Source: Syntrophobacterales bacterium
GTDB taxonomy: Bacteria; Desulfobacterota; Syntrophobacteria; BM002
DNA length: 6,400 nucleotides
Reading direction: 5' to 3'
Assembly: GCA_030601545.1 (NCBI GenBank)
Contig: JAUVTM010000127.1
Location: 1 to 6,400 of the forward strand
The position numbers and the translations under genes are program-made. The notes below the pieces were generated by a model. It was not told the DNA's origin. It saw nothing but the letters and a program-made list of their open reading frames with translations, and did not search any database. Positions 1 through 6,252 of the stretch are shown piece by piece; the stretch's first letter is position 1, and every line of letters begins with the position of its first letter.

Positions 1-90
1 TCCTGACACCTGACACCTGACACCTGAATCCTCAACATTTCAAACCTGACACCTGGTAACTGAATGACAACCGGCACCTGACACCCTGAG
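1..90. repeat. Degenerate heptamer array, CCTGACA vocabulary
   Basis: The 7-base word CCTGACA occurs three times in tandem at 2-8, 9-15 and 16-22. Variants follow in the same register (CCTGAAT at 23-29, CCTCAAC at 30-36), and the word returns at 45-51 and 77-83 with one-base slips between blocks. CCCTGAG at 84-90 also occurs at 5994-6000 near polA. The array begins 17 bases past the mlaC stop and runs off the left edge, so its full length is unknown. No reading frame or hairpin terminator is visible in it. On the mlaC sense strand the word reads TGTCAGG. Confidence 0.8.
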
Positions 91-106
91 ACTTGGTGCA
101 CTGAGC

Positions 107-709
107 TCAATTTTTGGCAGCTTTCTCCTTAAGTTTTTCCACCAGCACCTCGTAAGAGGAGCTCAGAATAACGCTGTCGAATTGTTTTCTGTAGTTGCTA
201 ACCAGGCTTACCCCCTCGATGGAAAGGTCATAGATTAACCACTGAGAGCCCTTCTTCCGGAGGCGGTATACTACAGGAATCTCAGTTTGTTTGGAGGTGT
301 AGATTCTTACCTTCACCAGGCTGTACTTCCCTTTTACTTTCTCATTATCGTAGCTAACCTTATCCCCTGAGTAATTTTCAATCCTATTCATGTAGGCCTG
401 CTCGAGAAGATCAGTAAACAGGGGAACAAACTCTCTTTTTTCCTCATCGGTTCGCTTCTGCCAGTGCCTTGCCAGGGAGCGCCGTGCCATCTCTTGCCAG
501 TCAAAACGTTCACTTGCGGTGTCACGAAGCAATTTCTTCCGTTCTTCGGCCTTGGCCGGGTCTTTAAGAGCGGGATCTCCTAGAATGTCAATCATTTTGT
601 CGATGGTCAATTTCATCTGCTCAGTGGGTTCTCCAGCCTGGGTAGGAGCAGCCAGGCCAAAGATCAACAGGAATAGGGCTGTACTGCAACAGAAAGCTCT
701 AAATATCAT
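107..709 (-). CDS. mlaC: MlaC/Ttg2D-family periplasmic phospholipid-binding protein
   Basis: This 200-residue protein fits the MlaC (Tol_Tol_Ttg2) family, whose members carry phospholipids across the periplasm between an outer-membrane MlaA complex and the inner-membrane MlaFEDB ABC transporter. Residues 1-25 form a Sec signal peptide: a short positive start, a hydrophobic core (ALFLLIFGLAA) and a TQA cleavage site before G26. The mature part shows the usual family landmarks: an FDW near 69-71, a conserved helical block with ARHWQKRTDEEKREF (80-94), a beta-rich stretch with IPVVYRL (144-150) and WLIYDLSIEGVSLV..NYR (157-174). Length is typical. The ATG at 709 is supported by GGAG six bases upstream and by the signal peptide placement. 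No mlaD, mlaE, mlaF or mlaA is visible; the next gene upstream on the same strand is hisS, 467 bases away across repeats. A partner gene could lie beyond the left edge. Family confidence is high; the exact lipid cargo is inferred. Confidence 0.9.
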   Translation of the reverse strand: MIFRAFCCSTALFLLIFGLAAPTQAGEPTEQMKLTIDKMIDILGDPALKDPAKAEERKKLLRDTASERFDWQEMARRSLARHWQKRTDEEKREFVPLFTDLLEQAYMNRIENYSGDKVSYDNEKVKGKYSLVKVRIYTSKQTEIPVVYRLRKKGSQWLIYDLSIEGVSLVSNYRKQFDSVILSSSYEVLVEKLKEKAAKN

Positions 710-743
710 GCCTGTCTCCGTGTTAGGGTAGATAAAAGTTCAA

Positions 744-1038
744 AAAACGCCTATGCACCTAACTCCGCAAAAATCTCTTCTCCCCTTGGAAACTATGTCA
801 CAATTCGGCGAACCTGTCATTCCGGACGAGTCCGCCAAAGGCGGGCGAGATCCGGAATCCAGTGAAAGTTCAATAACGTCATTTGGTGTCTGGTTCCCCG
901 CCTTCGCGGGGACGTTGTCTGGATCCCGGCTCGCGTCCCGCTTTGCGGGACTTGGCCGGGATGACGAATTGCGACACAGTCTCTTGAGGCGAGAGGGGAC
1001 ATGTAGTTATCGTGCGGAGCTAAATACATAGGCGTTTT
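744..1038. repeat. MITE-like composite palindrome, about 295 bp
   Basis: The two ends are perfect 12-bp inverted repeats: AAAACGCCTATG at 744-755 and its complement at 1027-1038. Matching blocks continue inward: CTCCGCA (763-769 against 1013-1019), TCCCCT (781-786 against 994-999) and TGTCACAATTCG (796-807 against 965-976, 11 of 12). Inside lies a second inverted module (817-863 against 919-965). The whole unit can fold into one long imperfect stem. It has no credible coding capacity, since the open frames inside simply read through the palindrome. I see no clear target-site duplication, so the exact borders and mobility are inferred. Each end reads CATAGGCG followed by a T run on its outgoing strand (TTTT on plus, TTTTTT on minus), so it could also act as a two-way transcription terminator between hisS and mlaC. 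Confidence 0.75.
817..965. repeat. Inner GTCATTCCGG...CTGGATCC inverted module with three mini-hairpins
   Basis: The left half runs from GTCATTCCGG (817-826) to CCGGAATCCAG (852-862). The right half is its imperfect complement, from CTGGATCCCGG (919-929) to CCGGGATGAC (956-965). This resembles the widely dispersed short palindromic family built on GTCATTCC...GGAATCCAG that occurs in many proteobacterial genomes. Three small hairpins sit inside: CCGCC/GGCGG around AAA (832-844), CCCCGC/GCGGGG around CTTC (896-911) and TCCCGC/GCGGGA around TTT (936-950). The module sits symmetrically within the larger palindrome. Confidence 0.7.
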
Positions 1039-1040
1039 CC

Positions 1041-1187
1041 TTAATTCCCAAATCCGCAATCCGAAATCCACAATCTAAAATCTCAAATCTTCCCTATGCC
1101 CTCTGCCTTTCTCAATCCCTCAATTCCTAAATTCCGCAATCTGCAATCTAAAATCTACAATCTCATATCCCCCATCTCACATCTCTG
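1041..1187. repeat. Degenerate heptamer array 3' of hisS, NNNAATC vocabulary
   Basis: From 1041 the sequence parses into consecutive 7-base words ending mostly in AATC: CCAAATC (1048), CGCAATC (1055), CGAAATC (1062), CACAATC (1069), TAAAATC (1076), TCAAATC (1083). After a more divergent block (1090-1131) the same 7-base spacing continues as ATCTGCA (1139), ATCTAAA (1146), ATCTACA (1153), ATCTCAT (1160) and ATCTCAC (1174). Only six G residues occur on the plus strand in 1041-1176, so the hisS transcript would be almost free of C here. The array touches the hisS stop codon and includes its last codons. No intrinsic terminator is visible. Confidence 0.85.
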
Positions 1188-2442
1188 ACTTGAATCTCTC
1201 CAGGAGTTGCTCAGTGAGTCCCTCTAGTGTGACTTCTTCCTGGGTACCAGCCCCCATGTCTCTCAGTACCGCTACCCCCGTTGCCAGTTCATCTTCGCCA
1301 AGAATTAAGACATGGGTGACGCTCAGTTTATCTGCTCGACGCATTTGGGCCTTGAGGCTCCTAGACTCATAGTCCATTTCCACAAAAAGATCTCGAAGCC
1401 TTAGTTCCTGGACAAGTCCAAATCCCCTTTTTTGGGCTTCCTCACCTAAACAAGCTACGAAGAGACGGTGCGGGCCCGTCTCGACGTCGATTTGCTCATC
1501 CAGCAGGAGGATAAGCCGCTCCATACCGATGGCAAAACCGGTAGCGGGTAAGTCAGGTCCCCCGAGCGTCTTCATAAGACCATCGTAACGGCCACCCCCA
1601 CCAACTGCATTCTGGGCTCCCAGGTGAGGGGTAATCGCCTCAAAGGTGGTCCGGTTGTAATAATCCAGACCACGAACCATGTGCGGATCAATGGTATAAG
1701 ATACACTAAGGCTATCCAGATGATCCTTAACACTTTGGAAGTTGTCCACACAGTCGTGGCAGAGATGATCCATAAGCACTGGAGCCTTAGCCACCAACTG
1801 ACGGCAGGACTCGACTTTGCAGTCAAATATCCTCAAGGGATTAGTGGACCTTCGGCGCTGGCAATCCGAACAGAGTTTAGCGCTCACACTGTCAAGGTAG
1901 CTAGTCAGGGACTGCCTAAAAGGCTGGCGACAGTCGGGACAGCCCATGGAATTTAGGTGAAGCGTGATGTCGGGTATATTCAACTCCTCCAGAAATACCA
2001 GGAGCAGGTAGATGACCTCAGCGTCAACCATGGGGTCATCGATGGCAAATACTTCTATATTGATCTGATGGAACTGGCGGTACCGTCCTTTCTGAGGGCG
2101 CTCATGGCGGAACATGGGCCCGATGGTGTAGAATTTACGCATAGAGGGCTGCAGGTGCAGTCGATGCTGAATGAAGGCTCGAACCACAGAAGCGGTAGCC
2201 TCGGGCCTGAGGGTAAGGAGCTGCCCGTTGCGGTCAGGAAAAGTGTACATTTCCTTTTCCACAATATCTGTGCTCTCTCCGATACTGCGGGCGAAAAGCT
2301 CGGTTTTTTCAAGAATGGGTATTCGTATTTCCCGGAAACCGAAGTTGGTGAAGATCCTTCTCGCTACAGACTCCACCAGTTGCCACTTGCCAACAGCATT
2401 GGGTAGGATGTCATTGATGCCTTTTATTGCAGTAATCGCCAC
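1177..2442 (-). CDS. hisS: Histidine--tRNA ligase
   Basis: This cytoplasmic class II aminoacyl-tRNA synthetase activates histidine with ATP and charges tRNA-His. The 421-residue length is normal. It opens with the family's IKGINDILP (6-14). Motif 2 is FRHERPQKGRYRQFHQ (111-126), the HisA loop is RGLDYYNRTTFE (257-268) with R257 aligning to the catalytic arginine, the HisB loop is AVGGGGRYDGL (279-289), and motif 3 is GFAIGMERL (302-310). The C-terminal part (about 325-421) is the anticodon-binding domain. The insertion region has eight cysteines in paired spacing (168/171, 191/194, 208/213, 228/231), which suggests a metal site. The start is GTG at 2442, supported by the conserved N-terminus and by an upstream GGGAGTGAG stretch. 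It diverges from the polA unit and has its own promoter-like sequence. Its last codons (TCA GAG ATG TGA) blend into the adjoining heptamer array. Confidence 0.98.
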   Translation of the reverse strand: MAITAIKGINDILPNAVGKWQLVESVARRIFTNFGFREIRIPILEKTELFARSIGESTDIVEKEMYTFPDRNGQLLTLRPEATASVVRAFIQHRLHLQPSMRKFYTIGPMFRHERPQKGRYRQFHQINIEVFAIDDPMVDAEVIYLLLVFLEELNIPDITLHLNSMGCPDCRQPFRQSLTSYLDSVSAKLCSDCQRRRSTNPLRIFDCKVESCRQLVAKAPVLMDHLCHDCVDNFQSVKDHLDSLSVSYTIDPHMVRGLDYYNRTTFEAITPHLGAQNAVGGGGRYDGLMKTLGGPDLPATGFAIGMERLILLLDEQIDVETGPHRLFVACLGEEAQKRGFGLVQELRLRDLFVEMDYESRSLKAQMRRADKLSVTHVLILGEDELATGVAVLRDMGAGTQEEVTLEGLTEQLLERFKSEM

Positions 2443-2481
2443 GATGCCAACTCACTCCCGCTTTTAAAGGGTAAACAAATT

Positions 2482-2510
2482 TTGATACTGAATCGACCCG
2501 GTAAAGTCAA
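2482..2510 (-). promoter_or_regulatory. Sigma70-type promoter candidate for hisS
   Basis: On the minus strand TTGACT (2510-2505, five of six to consensus) is followed after exactly 17 bases by TATCAA (2487-2482, four of six). Transcription would begin around 2475, giving a leader of about 30 bases before the GTG at 2442. Spacing and position both fit. I see no operator or T-box-like structure in this short leader. Confidence 0.6.
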
Positions 2511-2563
2511 GGAAAAACACCAGGCTGGCAACCTGACATATTTGCATTGCGAAAAGGGTTCGG

Positions 2564-2594
2564 TTGAGATAATCTTTTATTACAACTCTATTTT
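2564..2594 (+). promoter_or_regulatory. Weak promoter candidate for the polA unit
   Basis: TTGAGA at 2564-2569 (five of six) is followed after 19 bases by TATTTT at 2589-2594 (four of six) in an AT-rich stretch. An alternative is GATAAT at 2568-2573 as a -10 without a good -35. One of these presumably serves the rightward genes, because nothing better lies in the 240-bp divergent region. Poor spacing keeps confidence low. Confidence 0.25.
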
Positions 2595-2670
2595 TAATGG
2601 CCAGTACTGATTTCCTTCCATGAGCTGGAGCCTGCCGGCATCGATATCTACTTATATTCAAGTTTTTTTA

Positions 2671-2675
2671 AGGAG
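2671..2675 (+). promoter_or_regulatory. Ribosome binding site that fixes the start at 2683
   Basis: AGGAG lies seven bases before the ATG at 2683. The in-frame ATG at 2620 has no such site, and the 21 residues it would add are uncharacteristic, so 2683 is the better start. Confidence 0.8.
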
Positions 2676-2682
2676 AAAAATT

Positions 2683-3180
2683 ATGGTACCACCTTTTGAC
2701 TCCGACTCAGATGAAAGAGAGAAGCCAAGCTGGCGTGAAATTGACCGCAAACGCGACCGCAGTCGCCACGTAAGCCGGGATGAGCACAGCCGAAGCGAAA
2801 AATCCCTCCGTTCCACCTGGGCCAAAGAGCAATACCTAAAAAAAGTGGACAAGCTTTTCCAGGGAAAAAAGGGCAGCAAGGAGCATAAGGCGGCGCTCAA
2901 TGCCATCCACAACAACTACGGCACCAGCAAGTTTGCCAGTTCGGTGAAGAAGTATCTCAAAAAATATGGCATCCCTGACGACTGGAGCACGTTGATGCTT
3001 CTGCTTGATTACAAAGACGACGAGGTGCTGGTGCAGGTCATAGAGGCTCTCAAAGAGATTACACCTGAGCGATCCCCGGTGGAAAGGCAGAGTTTCAAAA
3101 ACAAGTTGGAAATCCTTGCTATAACTGCTTCGAGTTCCACGATCATTTCTCTGGCGGAAAAGGTGTTCAGGGAGCTATAG
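2683..3180 (+). CDS. Uncharacterised charged helical protein upstream of polA
   Basis: I do not recognise this 165-residue protein as a named family. Residues 1-45 are extremely charged and low in hydrophobics (DSDSDEREK, then REIDRKRDRSRHVSRDEHSR), which suggests a disordered tail able to bind nucleic acid or acidic partners. Residues 46-165 look alpha-helical and globular. The segment about 100-128 (DDWSTLMLLLDYKDDEVLVQVIEALKEI split across two helices) resembles one HEAT-type repeat, and a last helix ends at SLAEKVFREL. There is no signal peptide or membrane segment, so it is probably cytoplasmic. Start at 2683 follows an AGGAG site. The stop (3178-3180) lies three bases before the polA GTG, and the polA ribosome binding site lies inside this gene's last codons, so the two are probably translationally coupled. 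A link to DNA replication or repair is inferred only from that arrangement. Confidence 0.85.
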   Translation: MVPPFDSDSDEREKPSWREIDRKRDRSRHVSRDEHSRSEKSLRSTWAKEQYLKKVDKLFQGKKGSKEHKAALNAIHNNYGTSKFASSVKKYLKKYGIPDDWSTLMLLLDYKDDEVLVQVIEALKEITPERSPVERQSFKNKLEILAITASSSTIISLAEKVFREL

Positions 3181-3183
3181 CGC

Positions 3184-5877
3184 GTGGTGGTGGCAAAAAA
3201 AGCTACACTTTACCTTATCGACGGCAACTCCTACATCTATAGGGCCTTTTATGGAGTGCGCCATCTCAGTACCTCCACTGGAATTCCCACCAATGCCATC
3301 TATGGTTTCGGCAATATGCTCAACCGGGTCCTCAGGGAAAGAAGTCCTATCTATATGGCTATTGCCCTGGATGCACCCGGCCCCACCTTTCGCCATGATC
3401 TCAGCCCTGATTACAAGGCCAATCGTCCTCGCATGCCAGAGGACCTCGCAGAGCAGATTCCATTTATAAAACGACTGATTACTGCCCTTGGCATACCGTA
3501 TGTGGAAATCCCCGGGTATGAAGCCGACGACATCATTGGCACTCTGGCGACGTGGGCCAGCGACCAGGGAGCAGACGTGGTTATGATCTCTGGTGATAAA
3601 GATCTGCTGCAGTTGGTAAGCCCCAAAGTTCATATGTGGGACAGCATGAAGCATGAGGTTTTCGGCCCTGCGGAGGTAGAAAAGCGCTTTGGAGTTCCCG
3701 CTTCCCAGGTGGTGGAAGTAATGGGGTTGGCAGGAGACAGCACTGACAACATACCCGGCGTCCCCGGAATTGGCCCGAAGACTGCCCAGAGATTGATTAA
3801 GGAATTTGGCAGTATTGAAAACCTGCTGTCGGCTTTGGATAAGGTCAGCAAAGAAAGAGAGCGCAAGAGACTGGAAGCGCACTCTGAGCAAGCCATTATG
3901 TCGCGGGCACTCGCTACGATAAAATGCGATGTGCCGCTGGATAAAGATTGGCAAGAGTTTGAGTTGAGGGAAGCTGATCGGGGTGATCTCGTTAACCTAT
4001 ACCGAGAACTGGAATTCAAAAAACTCCTTCAGGAACTGGAGGAGATACAGACCGGTGTTGCGTCTGAGGAAATCAGGCGTGACTACCAACTGATTACAAC
4101 AACTGAAGGACTGGAACCGATACTGTCCCAGATTAGCCAGTCCCGGAAGGTAGCATTAAGTGTGATGATCTCCGCTGAGGGTTCTTTTGGGTCTGATCTT
4201 GTGGGTATTGCTCTGGCCTGGGGGCCGGAGCAAGGTTGTTACCTACCACTAAGCCACCTTTCTGAATCTAGCTCCGCCAGCTTGGCTCAATCTGAGGTCA
4301 TGAAGTTGCTGGCTCCAATCCTGAGCGATCCTCGTGTTCAGAAGGTTGTCCATAACAGCAAACAGGCCTGGATCATTCTGAATAGTTTGGGTGTCGAACT
4401 CTCCGGACTACAGTTTGACACCATGTTGGGTGCGTACGTCTTGGATCCTGGCAAGAGGGTGCAAAATCTGGAGGTCCTGGCCCGAGAACATCTTGCTGTG
4501 TCCTTGCTTGCTTTCGAAGATCTGGTGGGAACCGGCAAAAAGCGGCGCAGTATAGCCAGCGTGCCCCTGGAGGAGGTATCGAGCTACGCCGGAGATCAGG
4601 CGGTTTTTGCCCTGCAACTAGCTGATATTTTAGATGAAAAGATAGAGGCGGCCAACCAGGCAACTCTCTTCAATGACATTGAACTTCCCCTGGTCAAGGT
4701 GCTGGCTCGTATGGAGATAAAAGGGGTGAAGGTGGATGTGGAGCGGTTGGATTTGCTGGCGAAAGGTTTCAGCGAGCGGCTGGAGGTGAGCGCCGAAAAA
4801 ATCTACCATATGGCAGGGGAGCCCTTTAATATCAACTCGCCGCAGCAACTGGGCCGGATTCTTTTCGACAAGTTGGGCTTGCCCATTGGGAAGAAAACCA
4901 AAACCGGTTACTCAACTTCTATGGAAGTGCTTTCGTCACTTTCGCCGCACCATCCTTTGCCAGGAGAAGTTCTCAACTATCGTAGCCTTATGAAAATGAA
5001 AAACACTTACGTGGATGCTCTGCCGCGAATGGTAAACCCAGATACCGGGAGGATACACACCTCCTACAATCAGACCGCTACGGTTACTGGCAGGTTAAGC
5101 TCCAGCGAGCCAAATCTTCAGAACATCCCTGTGCGCACCGAAGAAGGCAGAGAAATCCGTCGCGCCTTTGTGGCTGACTCCGGCAATTTACTTATTTCAG
5201 CGGACTATTCCCAGATTGAACTGAGAATTCTGGCGCATTATTCGGAAGATGAGGCGCTGCTCGAGGCTTTCAGTAAGGGCGAGGATATCCACCTTCGCAC
5301 AGCAGTTGAGATTTTTGGGGTTCAGCCCGATGCAGTCACCGCGGAAATGAGGCGCCAGGCCAAGGCCATTAACTTTGGGATCATCTATGGGATGAGTTCC
5401 TTCAGGCTTGCCAGGGATTTAGGCATACCACAGAAAACAGGTCGAGAGATCATAGAACGTTACTTTGAGCGGTATCAGGGAGTTCGTTCATACATGGAAG
5501 AGATGCCACAGACCGGCCGCGAGCAAGGATTTGTCGCCACCCTATTCAATCGCAAGAGATTCCTTCCGGACCTCAACAGTAGGAATCGCAACATTCGACA
5601 GTTTGCCGAGCGCACTGCCATAAATACGCCAATTCAAGGCAGCGCCGCAGATATCATCAAGCTTGCCATGATTCGTATTGATGCTGAGCTGGAGCGAAGA
5701 TCGCTGCCGGCACGAATGATCATGCAAGTTCACGATGAGTTGGTTTTTGAAGTGGAGGTAGGAGGTGCACAGGAAGTGGCAAACCTGGTGCAATATGAAA
5801 TGGAGTCAGTGGCGTCTCTTGCCGTTCCACTGGTGGTGGCGGCAGGGATTGGCGCCAATTGGGACGAAGCACACTAG
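3184..5877 (+). CDS. polA: DNA polymerase I, proofreading site degenerate
   Basis: This 897-residue family A polymerase removes RNA primers and fills gaps during lagging-strand synthesis and excision repair. The 5' nuclease domain (1 to about 290) is intact: D13, E113/D115/D116 in YEADD, D138/D140 in SGDKD, D185/D188 in GDSTDN, then the helix-hairpin-helix GVPGIGPKTA. The polymerase domain is intact: R637 in TVTGRLSS, motif A DYSQIELR (D674, E679), motif B with R723, K727, F731 and Y735, and motif C HDE (850-852). The middle 3'-5' exonuclease fold (about 300-490) is present, but by alignment to E. coli the metal ligands D355, E357, D424 and D501 are S326, M328, A395 and Q472; only the tyrosine (Y468) remains. 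Proofreading should be absent, as in the Taq and Bacillus stearothermophilus enzymes. The GTG at 3184 follows AGGGAG (3169-3174). GTG codons at 3187 and 3190 are possible alternative starts. Confidence 0.99.
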   Translation: MVVAKKATLYLIDGNSYIYRAFYGVRHLSTSTGIPTNAIYGFGNMLNRVLRERSPIYMAIALDAPGPTFRHDLSPDYKANRPRMPEDLAEQIPFIKRLITALGIPYVEIPGYEADDIIGTLATWASDQGADVVMISGDKDLLQLVSPKVHMWDSMKHEVFGPAEVEKRFGVPASQVVEVMGLAGDSTDNIPGVPGIGPKTAQRLIKEFGSIENLLSALDKVSKERERKRLEAHSEQAIMSRALATIKCDVPLDKDWQEFELREADRGDLVNLYRELEFKKLLQELEEIQTGVASEEIRRDYQLITTTEGLEPILSQISQSRKVALSVMISAEGSFGSDLVGIALAWGPEQGCYLPLSHLSESSSASLAQSEVMKLLAPILSDPRVQKVVHNSKQAWIILNSLGVELSGLQFDTMLGAYVLDPGKRVQNLEVLAREHLAVSLLAFEDLVGTGKKRRSIASVPLEEVSSYAGDQAVFALQLADILDEKIEAANQATLFNDIELPLVKVLARMEIKGVKVDVERLDLLAKGFSERLEVSAEKIYHMAGEPFNINSPQQLGRILFDKLGLPIGKKTKTGYSTSMEVLSSLSPHHPLPGEVLNYRSLMKMKNTYVDALPRMVNPDTGRIHTSYNQTATVTGRLSSSEPNLQNIPVRTEEGREIRRAFVADSGNLLISADYSQIELRILAHYSEDEALLEAFSKGEDIHLRTAVEIFGVQPDAVTAEMRRQAKAINFGIIYGMSSFRLARDLGIPQKTGREIIERYFERYQGVRSYMEEMPQTGREQGFVATLFNRKRFLPDLNSRNRNIRQFAERTAINTPIQGSAADIIKLAMIRIDAELERRSLPARMIMQVHDELVFEVEVGGAQEVANLVQYEMESVASLAVPLVVAAGIGANWDEAH

Positions 5878-6168
5878 GAGGAGATGTGAGATTTTAGATT
5901 GCAGATTTTAGATTTGAGAATGCAGATTGCGGATTGATGAAAGGCGCAGGGTACAAGGCACAAGGCAGGATAAGACACATTTTTTTCCTTGCGCCCTGAG
6001 CCTTGAGCCGTATGCCTCTCTGGCTACTGACTACTGGATCCTGGCTACTGAATTCTTTGATTGCAGATTGCAGAATTTAGGAATTTGAGATATTCGATGC
6101 TTGATAACGATCTACTGCTTACCGCTCACTGCTAACCCCTGAATGTGAGATGTGGGATGAGGGATAGG
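5878..6168. repeat. Long heptamer array 3' of polA with changing vocabulary
   Basis: Immediately after the polA stop the sequence parses into 7-base words. The first block is AGATT-type (GAGATTT 5888, TAGATTG 5895, CAGATTT 5902, CAGATTG 5923, CGGATTG 5930). The second is AAGGC-type (AAGGCGC 5941, AAGGCAC 5955, AAGGCAG 5962). After an insertion with a T run (5980-5986), words continue without a register slip from 5987 to 6168: CCTTGCG 5987, CCTTGAG 6001, GGCTACT 6022 and 6043, GACTACT 6029, CAGATTG 6064, TACTGCT 6113, TACCGCT 6120, CACTGCT 6127, AGATGTG 6148, GGATGAG 6155, GGATAGG 6162. An inverted pair (5957-5965 with 5987-5995, eight of nine) encloses the T run, so it is not a normal terminator. 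No coding potential is visible. Confidence 0.85.
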
Positions 6169-6218
6169 AAAGCGTAACAAACGATGGTAAATCTCACATC
6201 CGAATTTATAGAGTGGCG

Positions 6219-6247
6219 TTGACATTTCGGCGCTAAACGATAATAAT
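6219..6247 (+). promoter_or_regulatory. Strong sigma70-type promoter candidate
   Basis: TTGACA (6219-6224) matches the -35 consensus perfectly. After exactly 17 bases comes AATAAT (6242-6247), five of six to the -10 consensus. Transcription would start near 6254 and proceed rightward out of the window. It begins just after the heptamer array ends, so it probably drives the next transcription unit. Confidence 0.6.
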
Positions 6248-6252
6248 ATGAG

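Noticed and set aside
1..90. CRISPR array
   Set aside because: Units are 7 bases, degenerate and without unique spacers of constant length, and no cas gene is present.
753..1071. Open frames of 84-92 codons on both strands
   Set aside because: They lie within the palindromic element and read through its inverted repeats; there is no ribosome site and no protein-like composition.
2526..2546. Sigma54 promoter (TGGCA ... TTGCA)
   Set aside because: The GG and GC elements are about 17 bases apart instead of the required 12.
3175..3954. A 259-codon open frame on the minus strand opposite polA
   Set aside because: It overlaps the highly conserved 5' nuclease domain of polA and has no supporting start signals; it is a shadow frame.
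5957..5995. Intrinsic terminator after polA
   Set aside because: The T run (5980-5986) lies inside the loop of the inverted repeat, not after the stem, on the plus strand.
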